This document shows positions 36,472-43,701 of a stretch of DNA of 64,000 nucleotides, one piece after another; positions within the stretch are counted from its first letter, which is position 1, and the number at the start of each line of letters is the position of its first letter. The stretch lies in assembly GCA_017483225.1 (NCBI GenBank), contig JAFULF010000009.1:34812-98811 (forward strand). Direction: 5' to 3'. The notes beneath the pieces are model-generated. The model was not told the origin of the DNA and did not search any database. It saw only the letters and a list, made by a program, of their open reading frames with translations. The translations under genes were made by a program, and so were the position numbers. The DNA comes from Alistipes sp. Lineage in GTDB: Bacteria; Bacteroidota; Bacteroidia; Bacteroidales; Rikenellaceae.

Positions 36472-37832
36472 GCCTCTGCCGAGTCGGCGGCACTCAACTC
36501 AGGAGTCTCCGCCTCGGCATCCATCACCCCCGTCTCCACGAGGTGGCGTTGCAACTTCTTACGGCGGTCGGCACGCCCTCCGCTCGGCTTCACACCGAGT
36601 TTCAGCAGGTCACGCACCGCAACCGATATGGTCTGACCCGGACCGAGGCCCTTCTTCTTGGTCGTCTCGAATGCCGCCACCGCCTTGCCCAGACTGTTGC
36701 CTATCTCGTCGAAGCCCGACACGAAGTCGGTCACTCTGTCGAGCAACACCTCGGCACGGCGCACAATCTCGTCGTGGTTGTCTATGGTGGTCTGCTGCTG
36801 CCACATATAACGAATCATATCAATCAGCATCAGCAGGTTACGCTCGCTGGCAATAAACACACCGGCATTGAATGCCTCCTGCCACAACAGTTTATTGTAG
36901 GAGGTTACAGCCATCAGCGCCGTCTCGCTCGGCACGAACATTATCACGTAAGGCAGCGGCGTATAGCCCTCGTCATTGGAGCGGTCATACGAGCGGCTTG
37001 AAAGCATCTTGACCTGCTCCCTTATCTTGGCGGCAAAGGCCTTCATCACAGGCTCTTGGTCGGCACTATCGAGGTTCTCGAAGTCGAGGTCCGACGGCAA
37101 CTGGAACTTCGAGTCGATATAGAGCACGCTGTTTGTCGCCGGATAGTACAGCGCAGCATCGGGGCGCATACGCTGTCCCTCGCAGTTCACCGCCGCACTG
37201 CCATCCGCATTGCGTATGGTGCGTTGCAGGCGATACTGAACGCCCTCCTTCAAGCCTGAGCCGGCAAGCAGGTCTTCGAGCAGCTTCTCGCCGAGGTTGC
37301 CCTGCATTCGCACGTCGCGGCTCAATGCACGAGCCAGACGGTCTGCCTCGTGACTCAACCGCCCACCCGTCTCGACGAGGGTCTTGATGTGGGTCTCCAA
37401 CGTCGCACGACTCTCGCCACTCTGGCGTTTCAGCTCCTCCAACTGCTCACGATATGGTCGCAGAATCTCGGTGATGGACTCACGATTGGTCTGCTGTGTC
37501 TCATTTTTCAGTTGCGACTTGACGAGCTCCAACTGCTGGCGGAACTCCTCCCTGCGTCGCTCCTCATCCCTATCGGCACGCTCACGCTGCTGCTCGGCAT
37601 CTCGTTGCAGTGCATCGCACTTCTCCTGTAACCTCGCCCGCTCGACCTTCTCCTCGGTCAGCGACCTTTGAAGACCCTCCCGCTCGGCAGTAAGGCCCTC
37701 AACCCGCTCCTGCTCCTGCGCAAGTTGCGACAGGGTCACGGCACTGCGCATACGTGCATAGTGGTAACCACACACCGCACCAACCGCCACAGCCACCAGC
37801 GCCACAACTATTATAATAAGTATGCCATCCAT
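36468..37832 (-). CDS. rmuC: DNA recombination protein RmuC
   Basis: 454 residues. An N-terminal membrane anchor (GILIIIVVALVAVAVGAVCGY), then a long coiled coil (about 30-140, rich in Glu/Arg/Gln). The RmuC domain (about 150-430) has GNLGEKLLEDLLAGSGL, LYIDSKFQLPSDLDFE and MFVPSETALMAV, which places it in the PD-(D/E)XK-like nuclease group. It suppresses inversions at short repeats in E. coli. The C-terminal tail is acidic and Ala/Glu-rich. The stop codon shares bases with the convergent cyclo-ligase gene. A TACCTTTG box at 37851-37858 gives a very short leader. Confidence 0.93.
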   Translation of the reverse strand: MDGILIIIVVALVAVAVGAVCGYHYARMRSAVTLSQLAQEQERVEGLTAEREGLQRSLTEEKVERARLQEKCDALQRDAEQQRERADRDEERRREEFRQQLELVKSQLKNETQQTNRESITEILRPYREQLEELKRQSGESRATLETHIKTLVETGGRLSHEADRLARALSRDVRMQGNLGEKLLEDLLAGSGLKEGVQYRLQRTIRNADGSAAVNCEGQRMRPDAALYYPATNSVLYIDSKFQLPSDLDFENLDSADQEPVMKAFAAKIREQVKMLSSRSYDRSNDEGYTPLPYVIMFVPSETALMAVTSYNKLLWQEAFNAGVFIASERNLLMLIDMIRYMWQQQTTIDNHDEIVRRAEVLLDRVTDFVSGFDEIGNSLGKAVAAFETTKKKGLGPGQTISVAVRDLLKLGVKPSGGRADRRKKLQRHLVETGVMDAEAETPELSAADSAEA

Positions 37833-37850
37833 ATCACAGTATTATTTTTA

Positions 37851-37858
37851 CAAAGGTA
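37851..37858 (-). promoter_or_regulatory. -7 box TACCTTTG for rmuC
   Basis: Minus-strand match to TAnnTTTG, 18 bases before the rmuC ATG. Confidence 0.5.
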
Positions 37859-37962
37859 ACAAAAAAATTACTACGAAATTCAACACAGAAAATAAATCTA
37901 CTGTCTGATTAAGATTTTACAACTCCTTTATTACAATTATTGATATTATTCAAAAAAAATTA

Positions 37963-37970
37963 TAATTTTG
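37963..37970 (+). promoter_or_regulatory. -7 box TAATTTTG for the structured leader
   Basis: TAATTTTG, with a TTG at about 37939-37941, 21 bases upstream. The transcript would begin near 37975, just before the first hairpin of the leader RNA. Confidence 0.55.
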
Positions 37971-37974
37971 TGGT

Positions 37975-38230
37975 GCTGAATGCCCTCTTGGGCATAAAGC
38001 GAACATATAGAAAGTGTTTTCGCAGTCCTTAATCGAAAATGTGGAAGTTTTCAGTACAAGAGGACAGACAGACAACACTCATTCTGGTATATATGCAGTT
38101 TGGTGTACCCACACCACTCCTCGCATATTGCTGGTGTGGGGTATTGCGTCGTTTATTCTTGTACAGGTCTTTCCACAACCTTCGATTAGATAGACGAAAT
38201 CAACTCCACACTTTCTTATTTTAGTAACGC
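37975..38230 (+). ncRNA. Structured leader RNA, copy 1 (upstream of CD225-DUF2752)
   Basis: The 435-base gap 37833-38267 holds this element. A small hairpin TGCCC-TCTT-GGGCA (37981-37994) comes first. A closed domain follows: outer stem GAAAGTGT (38010-38017) with ACACTTTC (38208-38215), then TGTGGAA (38040-38046) with TTCCACA (38171-38177), then GTACAAG (38054-38060) with CTTGTAC (38158-38164). In the apical part ACACCA (38111-38116) can pair with TGGTGT at 38101-38106, or CCCACACCA with TGGTGTGGG at 38132-38140, two exclusive hairpins. Copy 2 is at 55988-56230 with the same blocks and compensatory stem changes. It may belong with the DUF805-type Bacteroidetes leader motifs, but I cannot verify that. 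Confidence 0.7.
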
Positions 38231-38267
38231 TCGTTTGGAGTTGGCGAACAAAACAAACAGATTTATC

Positions 38268-38531
38268 ATGGAAAATCCAACCCTTAACAGCGAGTACCTT
38301 ACAGACGAATTTCCCCCTGACAATTACTTGGGTCGGGCAATTGTCTCTACATTATTATGTTGCTGGCCGTTAGGCATCCCTGCTATCGTTTACGCAGCAA
38401 AAGTAGATACGTTGTGGTTTAATGGATACAAAGCAAGCTCTATCAGAGCATCAAACAGCGCAAAGGCTTGGTCAACAGCGGCTATAATCTCAGGAATATT
38501 TGGATATATCGTTATTATTCTCATGTCATGA
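38268..38531 (+). CDS. CD225/dispanin family membrane protein
   Basis: An 87-residue protein with two membrane helices. NYLGRAIVSTLLCCWPLGIPAIVYAAKV followed by RASNSAKAWSTAAIISGIFGYIVIILM matches the CD225 (dispanin) pattern: a Cys-Cys before the Pro-Leu-Gly turn, an Ala-x-Lys-Val loop and a second helix. Bacterial members have no proven role. The ATG at 38268 follows the structured leader by about 40 nt. Its stop overlaps the start of the DUF2752 gene in ATGA, so translation is coupled. Confidence 0.8.
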   Translation: MENPTLNSEYLTDEFPPDNYLGRAIVSTLLCCWPLGIPAIVYAAKVDTLWFNGYKASSIRASNSAKAWSTAAIISGIFGYIVIILMS

Positions 38532-38929
38532 TAAAACGCAACATTAAGCCCGCAACGATTATGATAGTCGTTGCGGGCATATTCTTGGGCTTCATATACT
38601 TCTTCATCGACCCATCCACATCTCCGTTTGTCCCCAAATGCATATTCAAGGTTATAACGGGCTATGATTGTCCCTCTTGTGGAGTACAAAGAGCCGTTCA
38701 CGCAATACTACACGGAGAATTCGTTTCTGCCTTAAAACTAAATCCTTTTATCTTTGTATTATCACCGTACCTGCTCGCCCTGCTATACACCTCCCTATCC
38801 AAGAGCGCACTCTCTCAACGGCTAAGATTCTATACGCATCATCACGTCACCATATACATATACTTGTTTTTATACATAGCGTGGGGAGTCATTCGCAATA
38901 CTTCTTTTTGGCTCAACTTATACAAATAA
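38528..38929 (+). CDS. DUF2752 membrane protein
   Basis: A 133-residue membrane protein with the DUF2752 signature: TGYDCPSCGVQRAVHAILHGEFVSALKLNP, with the CxxC-Gly-x-x-Arg core, flanked by hydrophobic helices. The start ATG overlaps the preceding stop by 4 bases. DUF2752 genes often follow CD225 or TM2-type genes in Bacteroidetes. Function unknown. Base composition is more A/T-rich than the neighbours, so the pair may have been acquired. Confidence 0.8.
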   Translation: MIKRNIKPATIMIVVAGIFLGFIYFFIDPSTSPFVPKCIFKVITGYDCPSCGVQRAVHAILHGEFVSALKLNPFIFVLSPYLLALLYTSLSKSALSQRLRFYTHHHVTIYIYLFLYIAWGVIRNTSFWLNLYK

Positions 38930-38954
38930 AAGCACGAAAATCTTCCCAAAATAA

Positions 38955-38991
38955 AAACGGCAAATGAGCGTACATTACCCACTTGCCGTTT
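38955..38991. terminator. Hairpin between convergent DUF2752 and zinc-ribbon genes
   Basis: AAACGGCAA (38955-38963) pairs with TTGCCGTTT (38983-38991) around a 19-base loop; A-run on the left, T-run on the right. It can serve both genes. Confidence 0.6.
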
Positions 38992-39010
38992 GATATTTAT
39001 GGTTATCAGC

Positions 39011-39757
39011 CTACTCCTCCGGAACGAGGATTCGACCGCAGTACTCACACACGATGAGTTTCTTACCGGAACGAACCTCTACCTGACGCTGTGGCGGGAT
39101 GCGGTTGAAGCAGCCGCTACAAGCATCACGCTGCACGGTAACAACAGCCAGACCATTGTGTACCTTGCTGCGGATACGGTTGTAGGCAACCAACAGACGC
39201 TCGTCGATTTTGAGCTTCGCCGTCTCGGCCTGTGCGGTCAACTCCTTAACCTGCTCCTCGGTCTCGCTCTCGATGCTCTCCAACTCACCCTTCTTTGCGT
39301 TCAGGTCGATACTGCGCTCTGCAAGCAGTGCCTCGGCGCTCTCCATAGCCGCCTTCTTCACCTTCGTTGCAGCAGCATACTCCTTCAAACGCTTCTCTGC
39401 CAGAGTAATCTCCAACTCCTGATACTCAATCTCCTTGGAGATAGACTCCCACTCACGGTTGTTGCGAACAGCGCCCTGCTGCTCCTTATATTTAGCGATG
39501 TTAATCTGCGCCTGGTCAATCTCACGGCGACGCTGCTTTACCAGAGCATTTATCTCCTCCATCTCGGCCTTGATGTTACCGACACGGGTATTGAGGCCCG
39601 CAATCTCGTCCTCCAAATCCTCGACCTCCAACGGAAGTTCGCCCTTTACCTTGTTGATTTCGTCAATCTGTGAGTCAATCTTCTGCAACTCATAAAGAGC
39701 CATAATCTTCTCGTACATCGAGTAATCAACCTCTGCTGTTTTCTTCTGTGTAGCCAT
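39011..39757 (-). CDS. Coiled-coil protein with C4-type zinc ribbon
   Basis: A 248-residue protein. An N-terminal coiled coil (about residues 15-190; heptads such as INKVKGELPLEVEDLEDEIA) is followed by a zinc ribbon with Cys pairs CSGC and CEYC (near 213 and 236; ACSGCFNRIPPQRQVE, VCEYCGRILV). It belongs to the zf-RING_7 family, which very often lies next to nif3-type genes, as here (88 bases downstream of the Nif3-like gene). It is thought to bind nucleic acid or chaperone a partner, without experimental proof. Confidence 0.85.
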   Translation of the reverse strand: MATQKKTAEVDYSMYEKIMALYELQKIDSQIDEINKVKGELPLEVEDLEDEIAGLNTRVGNIKAEMEEINALVKQRRREIDQAQINIAKYKEQQGAVRNNREWESISKEIEYQELEITLAEKRLKEYAAATKVKKAAMESAEALLAERSIDLNAKKGELESIESETEEQVKELTAQAETAKLKIDERLLVAYNRIRSKVHNGLAVVTVQRDACSGCFNRIPPQRQVEVRSGKKLIVCEYCGRILVPEE

Positions 39758-39845
39758 ATATCAATGTTTTATATTTTCCTGTTATGCAGCCGTGGCGACT
39801 GTAAAATCGCACAGAACACGTCGCACCATCCACTGTTTCAGCATA

Positions 39846-40628
39846 TTACAATGAATAATGCACCGGATTCTTCGAACAAGCGCTCTTATGGAGCGCAAAG
39901 TTAGTAATTTTTTTTGATAAAATATCAAATAAAATGTCGATTGCGCAAAATTCGCTCTCAAAATGGCCTATATCCGCCACAATAAACTCCCCGTCCGGAG
40001 CAAAAAAGTCATTATAGCGCAGGTCTGCCGTGATGTATATATCGCACCCTGCACCACGTGCCGCCTCCATACACGAGCCCCCAGCTCCCGTACAGATTGC
40101 CACACGGCGGATGCTCTCCCGCACCAATGCACTATGGCGTATAACCTTGACCGACAACCGCTCACGCAGCAGGTCAAAGAGGGCCTCCACGCTCAGCGGC
40201 TCCGCCAGCGTGCCGACCACGCCGAAGCCCGTCATCTCTGACGAAGGCTCCAACACCTGCATATCCTGCACGCCGAGCACTCTGCCCAGCCGCCAACTCA
40301 TCCCCTCGTATGCCGAGTCGAGGTTGGTATGGCAGGCGTAGAGGGCTATATCCCTTTTAATCGCCATCTCGACACACCGCTCGACCATCGAGGCGGAGTT
40401 GAGGCGTTTGAGCGGATGAAAAATCAACGGGTGGTGCGTAACAATCAGCCCACAGCCGAGTCGCTCCGCCTCGTCAAGCACCTGCGGCGTAACATCTACG
40501 GCGATGAGCACACCGCCACGCAACTCGTCATCGGCCCTGCCGACAACAAGGCCGGCATTGTCGTACGACTCCTGCAACGTGAGCGGAGCAAACTGCTCGA
40601 TGCACGCCGTTATATCCTTAATCTTCAT
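39846..40628 (-). CDS. Nif3-like dinuclear metal-centre protein (DUF34)
   Basis: A 260-residue member of the Nif3/YbgI family. ESYDNAGLVVGR at the N-terminus, LIVTHHPLIFHP (metal-binding His pair), ALYACHTNLDSAYEGM and, near the C-terminus, ITADLRYNDFFAPDGEFIVADIGHFESE with further metal ligands. It is the short E. coli-like form, without the PII-like insertion that makes many Firmicutes and Bacteroidetes members about 360 residues. It acts perhaps as a GTP cyclohydrolase I-type or metal-insertion protein; no fixed reaction. It lies 2 bases after the MerR gene in the same operon. Confidence 0.9.
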   Translation of the reverse strand: MKIKDITACIEQFAPLTLQESYDNAGLVVGRADDELRGGVLIAVDVTPQVLDEAERLGCGLIVTHHPLIFHPLKRLNSASMVERCVEMAIKRDIALYACHTNLDSAYEGMSWRLGRVLGVQDMQVLEPSSEMTGFGVVGTLAEPLSVEALFDLLRERLSVKVIRHSALVRESIRRVAICTGAGGSCMEAARGAGCDIYITADLRYNDFFAPDGEFIVADIGHFESEFCAIDILFDILSKKITNFALHKSACSKNPVHYSL

Positions 40629-40630
40629 AG

Positions 40631-41185
40631 TTAAAAGAGTGTTTGCTCATAAAATGGCAGAGGTCGCTCCTCCACCGCGGGTTGCGGCTGAGGCTGAGGC
40701 TCGGCCGTCGGCTTCTCCCTCTTCGCACGCTTTGGCGCACTCTTTTTCGCCGGCTTCTCCGGTGCGGCCTCAACCGGTGCCTGCTCCTCGGCAGCCTCCT
40801 CGACCGGCATTACGGTTTCAGGCATCTGCTCAACCACAAGCTCCTCCGCCTCGGCACCCAAGGTCTCACGCACCTGCACCAGCATAGCACGAACACCTTG
40901 CAGACGCTCCAACAGCTCCACCTCCGGAGCCACCTCCGACTTGGCGGCTGCACGCTCCGCCTTCAATGCCTTGCGAGCACCTTCGAGAGTCATCTTGCGC
41001 TCCTTGACCAGATGGTAAATCATCTTCAACGTCTCCACATCCGAAGGAGTGAACATTCGGTTTCCCTTCTTGTTACGTTTTGGGCGTAACGCATCAAACT
41101 GTGAGCCCCAATAGCGAATAAGTGACGGATTGACATCGAACATCTCGGCCACCTCTCCCATCGAATAGTACAATTTTTCAGCCAT
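40631..41185 (-). CDS. MerR-family transcription regulator
   Basis: 184 residues. An N-terminal MerR winged helix-turn-helix (about 5-75: YYSMGEVAEMFDVNPSLIRYWGSQF, then RMFTPSDVETLKMIYHLVKER). A short helix comes next (KMTLEGARKALKAE). The low-complexity C-terminal tail is rich in Glu, Ala, Pro and Lys (130-175). There is no Cys-rich or ligand domain, so it is not a metal-sensing MerR. The position inside a translation and metabolism operon, not at its edge, suggests a housekeeping role. Six bases separate it from the upstream methyltransferase gene. Confidence 0.88.
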   Translation of the reverse strand: MAEKLYYSMGEVAEMFDVNPSLIRYWGSQFDALRPKRNKKGNRMFTPSDVETLKMIYHLVKERKMTLEGARKALKAERAAAKSEVAPEVELLERLQGVRAMLVQVRETLGAEAEELVVEQMPETVMPVEEAAEEQAPVEAAPEKPAKKSAPKRAKREKPTAEPQPQPQPAVEERPLPFYEQTLF

Positions 41186-41191
41186 AGTATA

Positions 41192-42559
41192 TTATAAGTT
41201 TATTATTTTCAACGAATTAGGGTACATATTGTTACACCTCGCCCCGATACGCTTGACGAAGCCCAACGCACGGTCACGATGCAACACCAGATTCAGCCCC
41301 TCGGCAAACTGCCCGACCGCAACCTCGTGCTTGCGCAGGTAGTCCAGCGCATCCTGCTCCGAGACCTCACAGCAGGCAACCGCCTCCCTGTTCAGCCCCA
41401 CATATTGCGACAGCGCCCAATCGGGCTTCAACTTACCCTTAAATATCTGACCCATAGCCACTCCCGAGTAGAGCACCGTAAGCGACTCGGCCAGCATCCT
41501 GACCTGACGATAGCGCACGGCATCGTAGCCGTAGAGGGTATCTCCGACCTCGGCGAAGTGCATCTGCTCAGGGTGCATAACATAGCGTGACAGCTCCCGC
41601 ACCACCTCCTTCGGAACCTCGTTCATAATCTTCTTGCGGGCCTTTGGCTCGGCTCGGCGACCCCCGACGTGCGCACCCCGACGTGCCACGGCGACAAAGA
41701 ACCCCTCCGCCTCGGCTCTGTGAGGCATAAAGCGGAAGGTCTGAAACGCCCCCACCTGACCCTTTACGATGCCCCAGAGGTCATCCACCAGCACAGGCTC
41801 GGCAGCCTCCAACTCGTCGGCGTGCTCCTCCATAAAGGCAGCGAGCACACCCTCATCCTCGGTGTCGTTGAAGGTGCAGGTGCTGTATATGAGCAACCCG
41901 TTAGGTTTCAGCGTCCGCCACGCCTCCTGCAAGATGGAGGTCTGGCGCACGGCACACATACGGACACCCTCCTCGCTCCACTCGGCACGGGCCTCGTCAT
42001 CCTTACGGAACATCCCCTCGCCGGAGCAGGGGGCATCCACAGCCACCATATCGAACCACTGCTCAAAGGCAGCGATATGCGCCGGCTCGTTATTCGTCAC
42101 AACGACATTGCCTATACCCCACTTGCGGACATTATCCGCCAAGACGTGGGCACGGTTGCGCACATACTCGTTGGCAAGGACAAGTCCCGACTTGCCGACC
42201 AGCGTGGAGTAGAGTGTCGTCTTTCCACCCGGTGCTGCACACATATCCAACACGACAGCCCCCTCGCCAACGCCGTTTTGGCGGGCGATGTAATCCACAA
42301 ACTGCGACCCCGCCTCCTGCACGTAGTATGCCCCTGCGGCAAATGCCGTATCGAGGGTAAACTGCGGTCTCACGTCGAGGTAACGCCCCTCGGCGCACCA
42401 CGGCACGGCACGAGCCTCGGCAGCCACCTCCCCTTTATAGGGGTTGTAGCGCACAGAGGTCGGCGACACCCCGTCAAGCGCAGCAAACAGACGCTCCGCC
42501 TCGGCATCCCCGAGCAGTGTGCGCATATTGGCACAAAAAGGTTCCGGCAGTGGGCGCAT
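41192..42559 (-). CDS. NOL1/NOP2/Sun family rRNA cytosine-C5 methyltransferase
   Basis: A 455-residue SAM-dependent m5C methyltransferase (RsmF-type). The SAM-binding motif is VVLDMCAAPGGKTTLYSTLVG (near 100-120). DAPCSGEGMFRK carries one catalytic Cys and IYSTCTFNDTEDEGV the other. An N-terminal substrate-binding region precedes the motifs. After GFFVAVARRG a C-terminal part of about 130 residues is PUA-like or RsmF C-terminal. Third position: it lies 5 bases after the deoxynucleoside kinase gene and 6 before the MerR gene. Confidence 0.92.
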   Translation of the reverse strand: MRPLPEPFCANMRTLLGDAEAERLFAALDGVSPTSVRYNPYKGEVAAEARAVPWCAEGRYLDVRPQFTLDTAFAAGAYYVQEAGSQFVDYIARQNGVGEGAVVLDMCAAPGGKTTLYSTLVGKSGLVLANEYVRNRAHVLADNVRKWGIGNVVVTNNEPAHIAAFEQWFDMVAVDAPCSGEGMFRKDDEARAEWSEEGVRMCAVRQTSILQEAWRTLKPNGLLIYSTCTFNDTEDEGVLAAFMEEHADELEAAEPVLVDDLWGIVKGQVGAFQTFRFMPHRAEAEGFFVAVARRGAHVGGRRAEPKARKKIMNEVPKEVVRELSRYVMHPEQMHFAEVGDTLYGYDAVRYRQVRMLAESLTVLYSGVAMGQIFKGKLKPDWALSQYVGLNREAVACCEVSEQDALDYLRKHEVAVGQFAEGLNLVLHRDRALGFVKRIGARCNNMYPNSLKIINL

Positions 42560-42564
42560 AGCGT

Positions 42565-43182
42565 TTAGAAGAGAGTTTTTCCGTAGATGGCATCCAACTT
42601 CTCGTAGAGCGGGTCCAGAATCGAAGCATCGGCAACAAAGTCGTGCACATCCTTATCTATGACATATACCTCGCCCTCGTAGCTGTTGTCAATCCAGTTG
42701 TTGTAGCGGTCGTTGAGTCGTTGCAGATACTCCACGTCGATATTCTGCTCATACTCACGACCTCGCTTGCGAATCTGGCGCACCAGCGTAGGCACGCTCG
42801 CCTTCAAGTATATAAGCAGGTCGGGCTTTGGAATCATATCCGTAGAGATATCAAAGAGCTTCATATAGGTACCGAAGTCACGACTTGTCATCAGCCCCAT
42901 CTGGTGCAGGTTGCCGGCAAATATATGGGCATCCTCGTAGATTGTCCTATCCTGAAATACGCAGTCGTTACCCGCCGAGAGCATATCCATCGTCTGACGG
43001 ATACGGCTGGCAAGGAAATGCACCTGAAACTGAAACGCCCAACGATTCATATCCTCGTAGAAGTCGTTGATGTACGGGTTGTCAAGGTCCTCGTAGTAGG
43101 CCTTTGCCCCGTAGTGATTTGTCAAAATCTCGGTCAGCGTGGTCTTGCCGCTACCGATATTTCCTGCAATTGCAATGTACAT
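42565..43182 (-). CDS. Deoxynucleoside kinase
   Basis: A 205-residue kinase that phosphorylates deoxynucleosides (dAK/dGK type). P-loop GNIGSGKTTL (7-16). FQVHFLASRIRQ and the Glu/Asp-Arg pair QDRTIYEDAHIF form the base- and sugar-binding part. The LID is at RQIRKRGREYE. It is the first gene of an operon of five on the minus strand (kinase, methyltransferase, MerR, Nif3, zinc ribbon). I do not see a clear -7 box upstream; 43183-43268 holds only A/T-rich sequence before the tandem repeat. Confidence 0.9.
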   Translation of the reverse strand: MYIAIAGNIGSGKTTLTEILTNHYGAKAYYEDLDNPYINDFYEDMNRWAFQFQVHFLASRIRQTMDMLSAGNDCVFQDRTIYEDAHIFAGNLHQMGLMTSRDFGTYMKLFDISTDMIPKPDLLIYLKASVPTLVRQIRKRGREYEQNIDVEYLQRLNDRYNNWIDNSYEGEVYVIDKDVHDFVADASILDPLYEKLDAIYGKTLF

Positions 43183-43268
43183 TGTATATCTCTTTTTCTA
43201 TTTTATTTCTTCATCTATTCCCACTTTGAGGCTTCATTCCGACCTCTCTACGGGTCACTCATTCGCCC

Positions 43269-43701
43269 CCTGCACGTAATTTGAATTTTGAGTGAGGATT
43301 TTCAACGCTCGCTTATTCAAGATGGCGGGAGCATACTCTTGGTATGTGACCGTCACGGCAGATAAGCACAAGGCCGAAAATACCGCTTCTCTAAACCCTA
43401 TCTCAAAAAACCTGCTCACCTGCACGTAATTTTGAATTTTGAGTGAGGATTTTCAACGCTCGCTTAGTCGGTGTGGCGGGAGCATACTTTAAGTATGTGA
43501 CCGTCACAGCGGATAAGCACAAGGCAGAAAATACCGCTTCTCTAAACCCTATCTCAAAAAACCTGCTCGCCTGCACGTAATTTTGAATTTTGAGTGAGGA
43601 TTTTCAACGCTCGCTTAGTCGGTGTGGCGGGAGCATACTCTTGGTATGTGACCGTCACAGCGGATAAGCACAAGGCAGAAAATACCTCTCAAAATTCAAA
43701 A
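43269..43701. repeat. Tandem array of palindromic repeat family 2, copies C5-C7
   Basis: Units start at 43269, 43419 and 43570 (period about 150 bases; the last is cut short near 43686). Each contains TTTTGAATTTTGAGTGAGGA, TTTTCAACGCTCGC and a core GGGAGCATAC-CTTTAA-GTATGTGACC or the variant CTCTTGG. CATACTTTAAGTATG and CATACTCTTGGTATG keep the arms. The array ends in CAAAATTCAAAATTA, the reverse complement of the unit start, so the ends can pair. It abuts the trkA stop codon (43702). It is not a CRISPR array; the repeat is longer than any spacer. Confidence 0.85.

Noticed and set aside
43269-43701. Tandem repeats as a CRISPR array
   Set aside because: Period about 150 bases with near-identical units and internal symmetry, no unique spacers and no cas genes.
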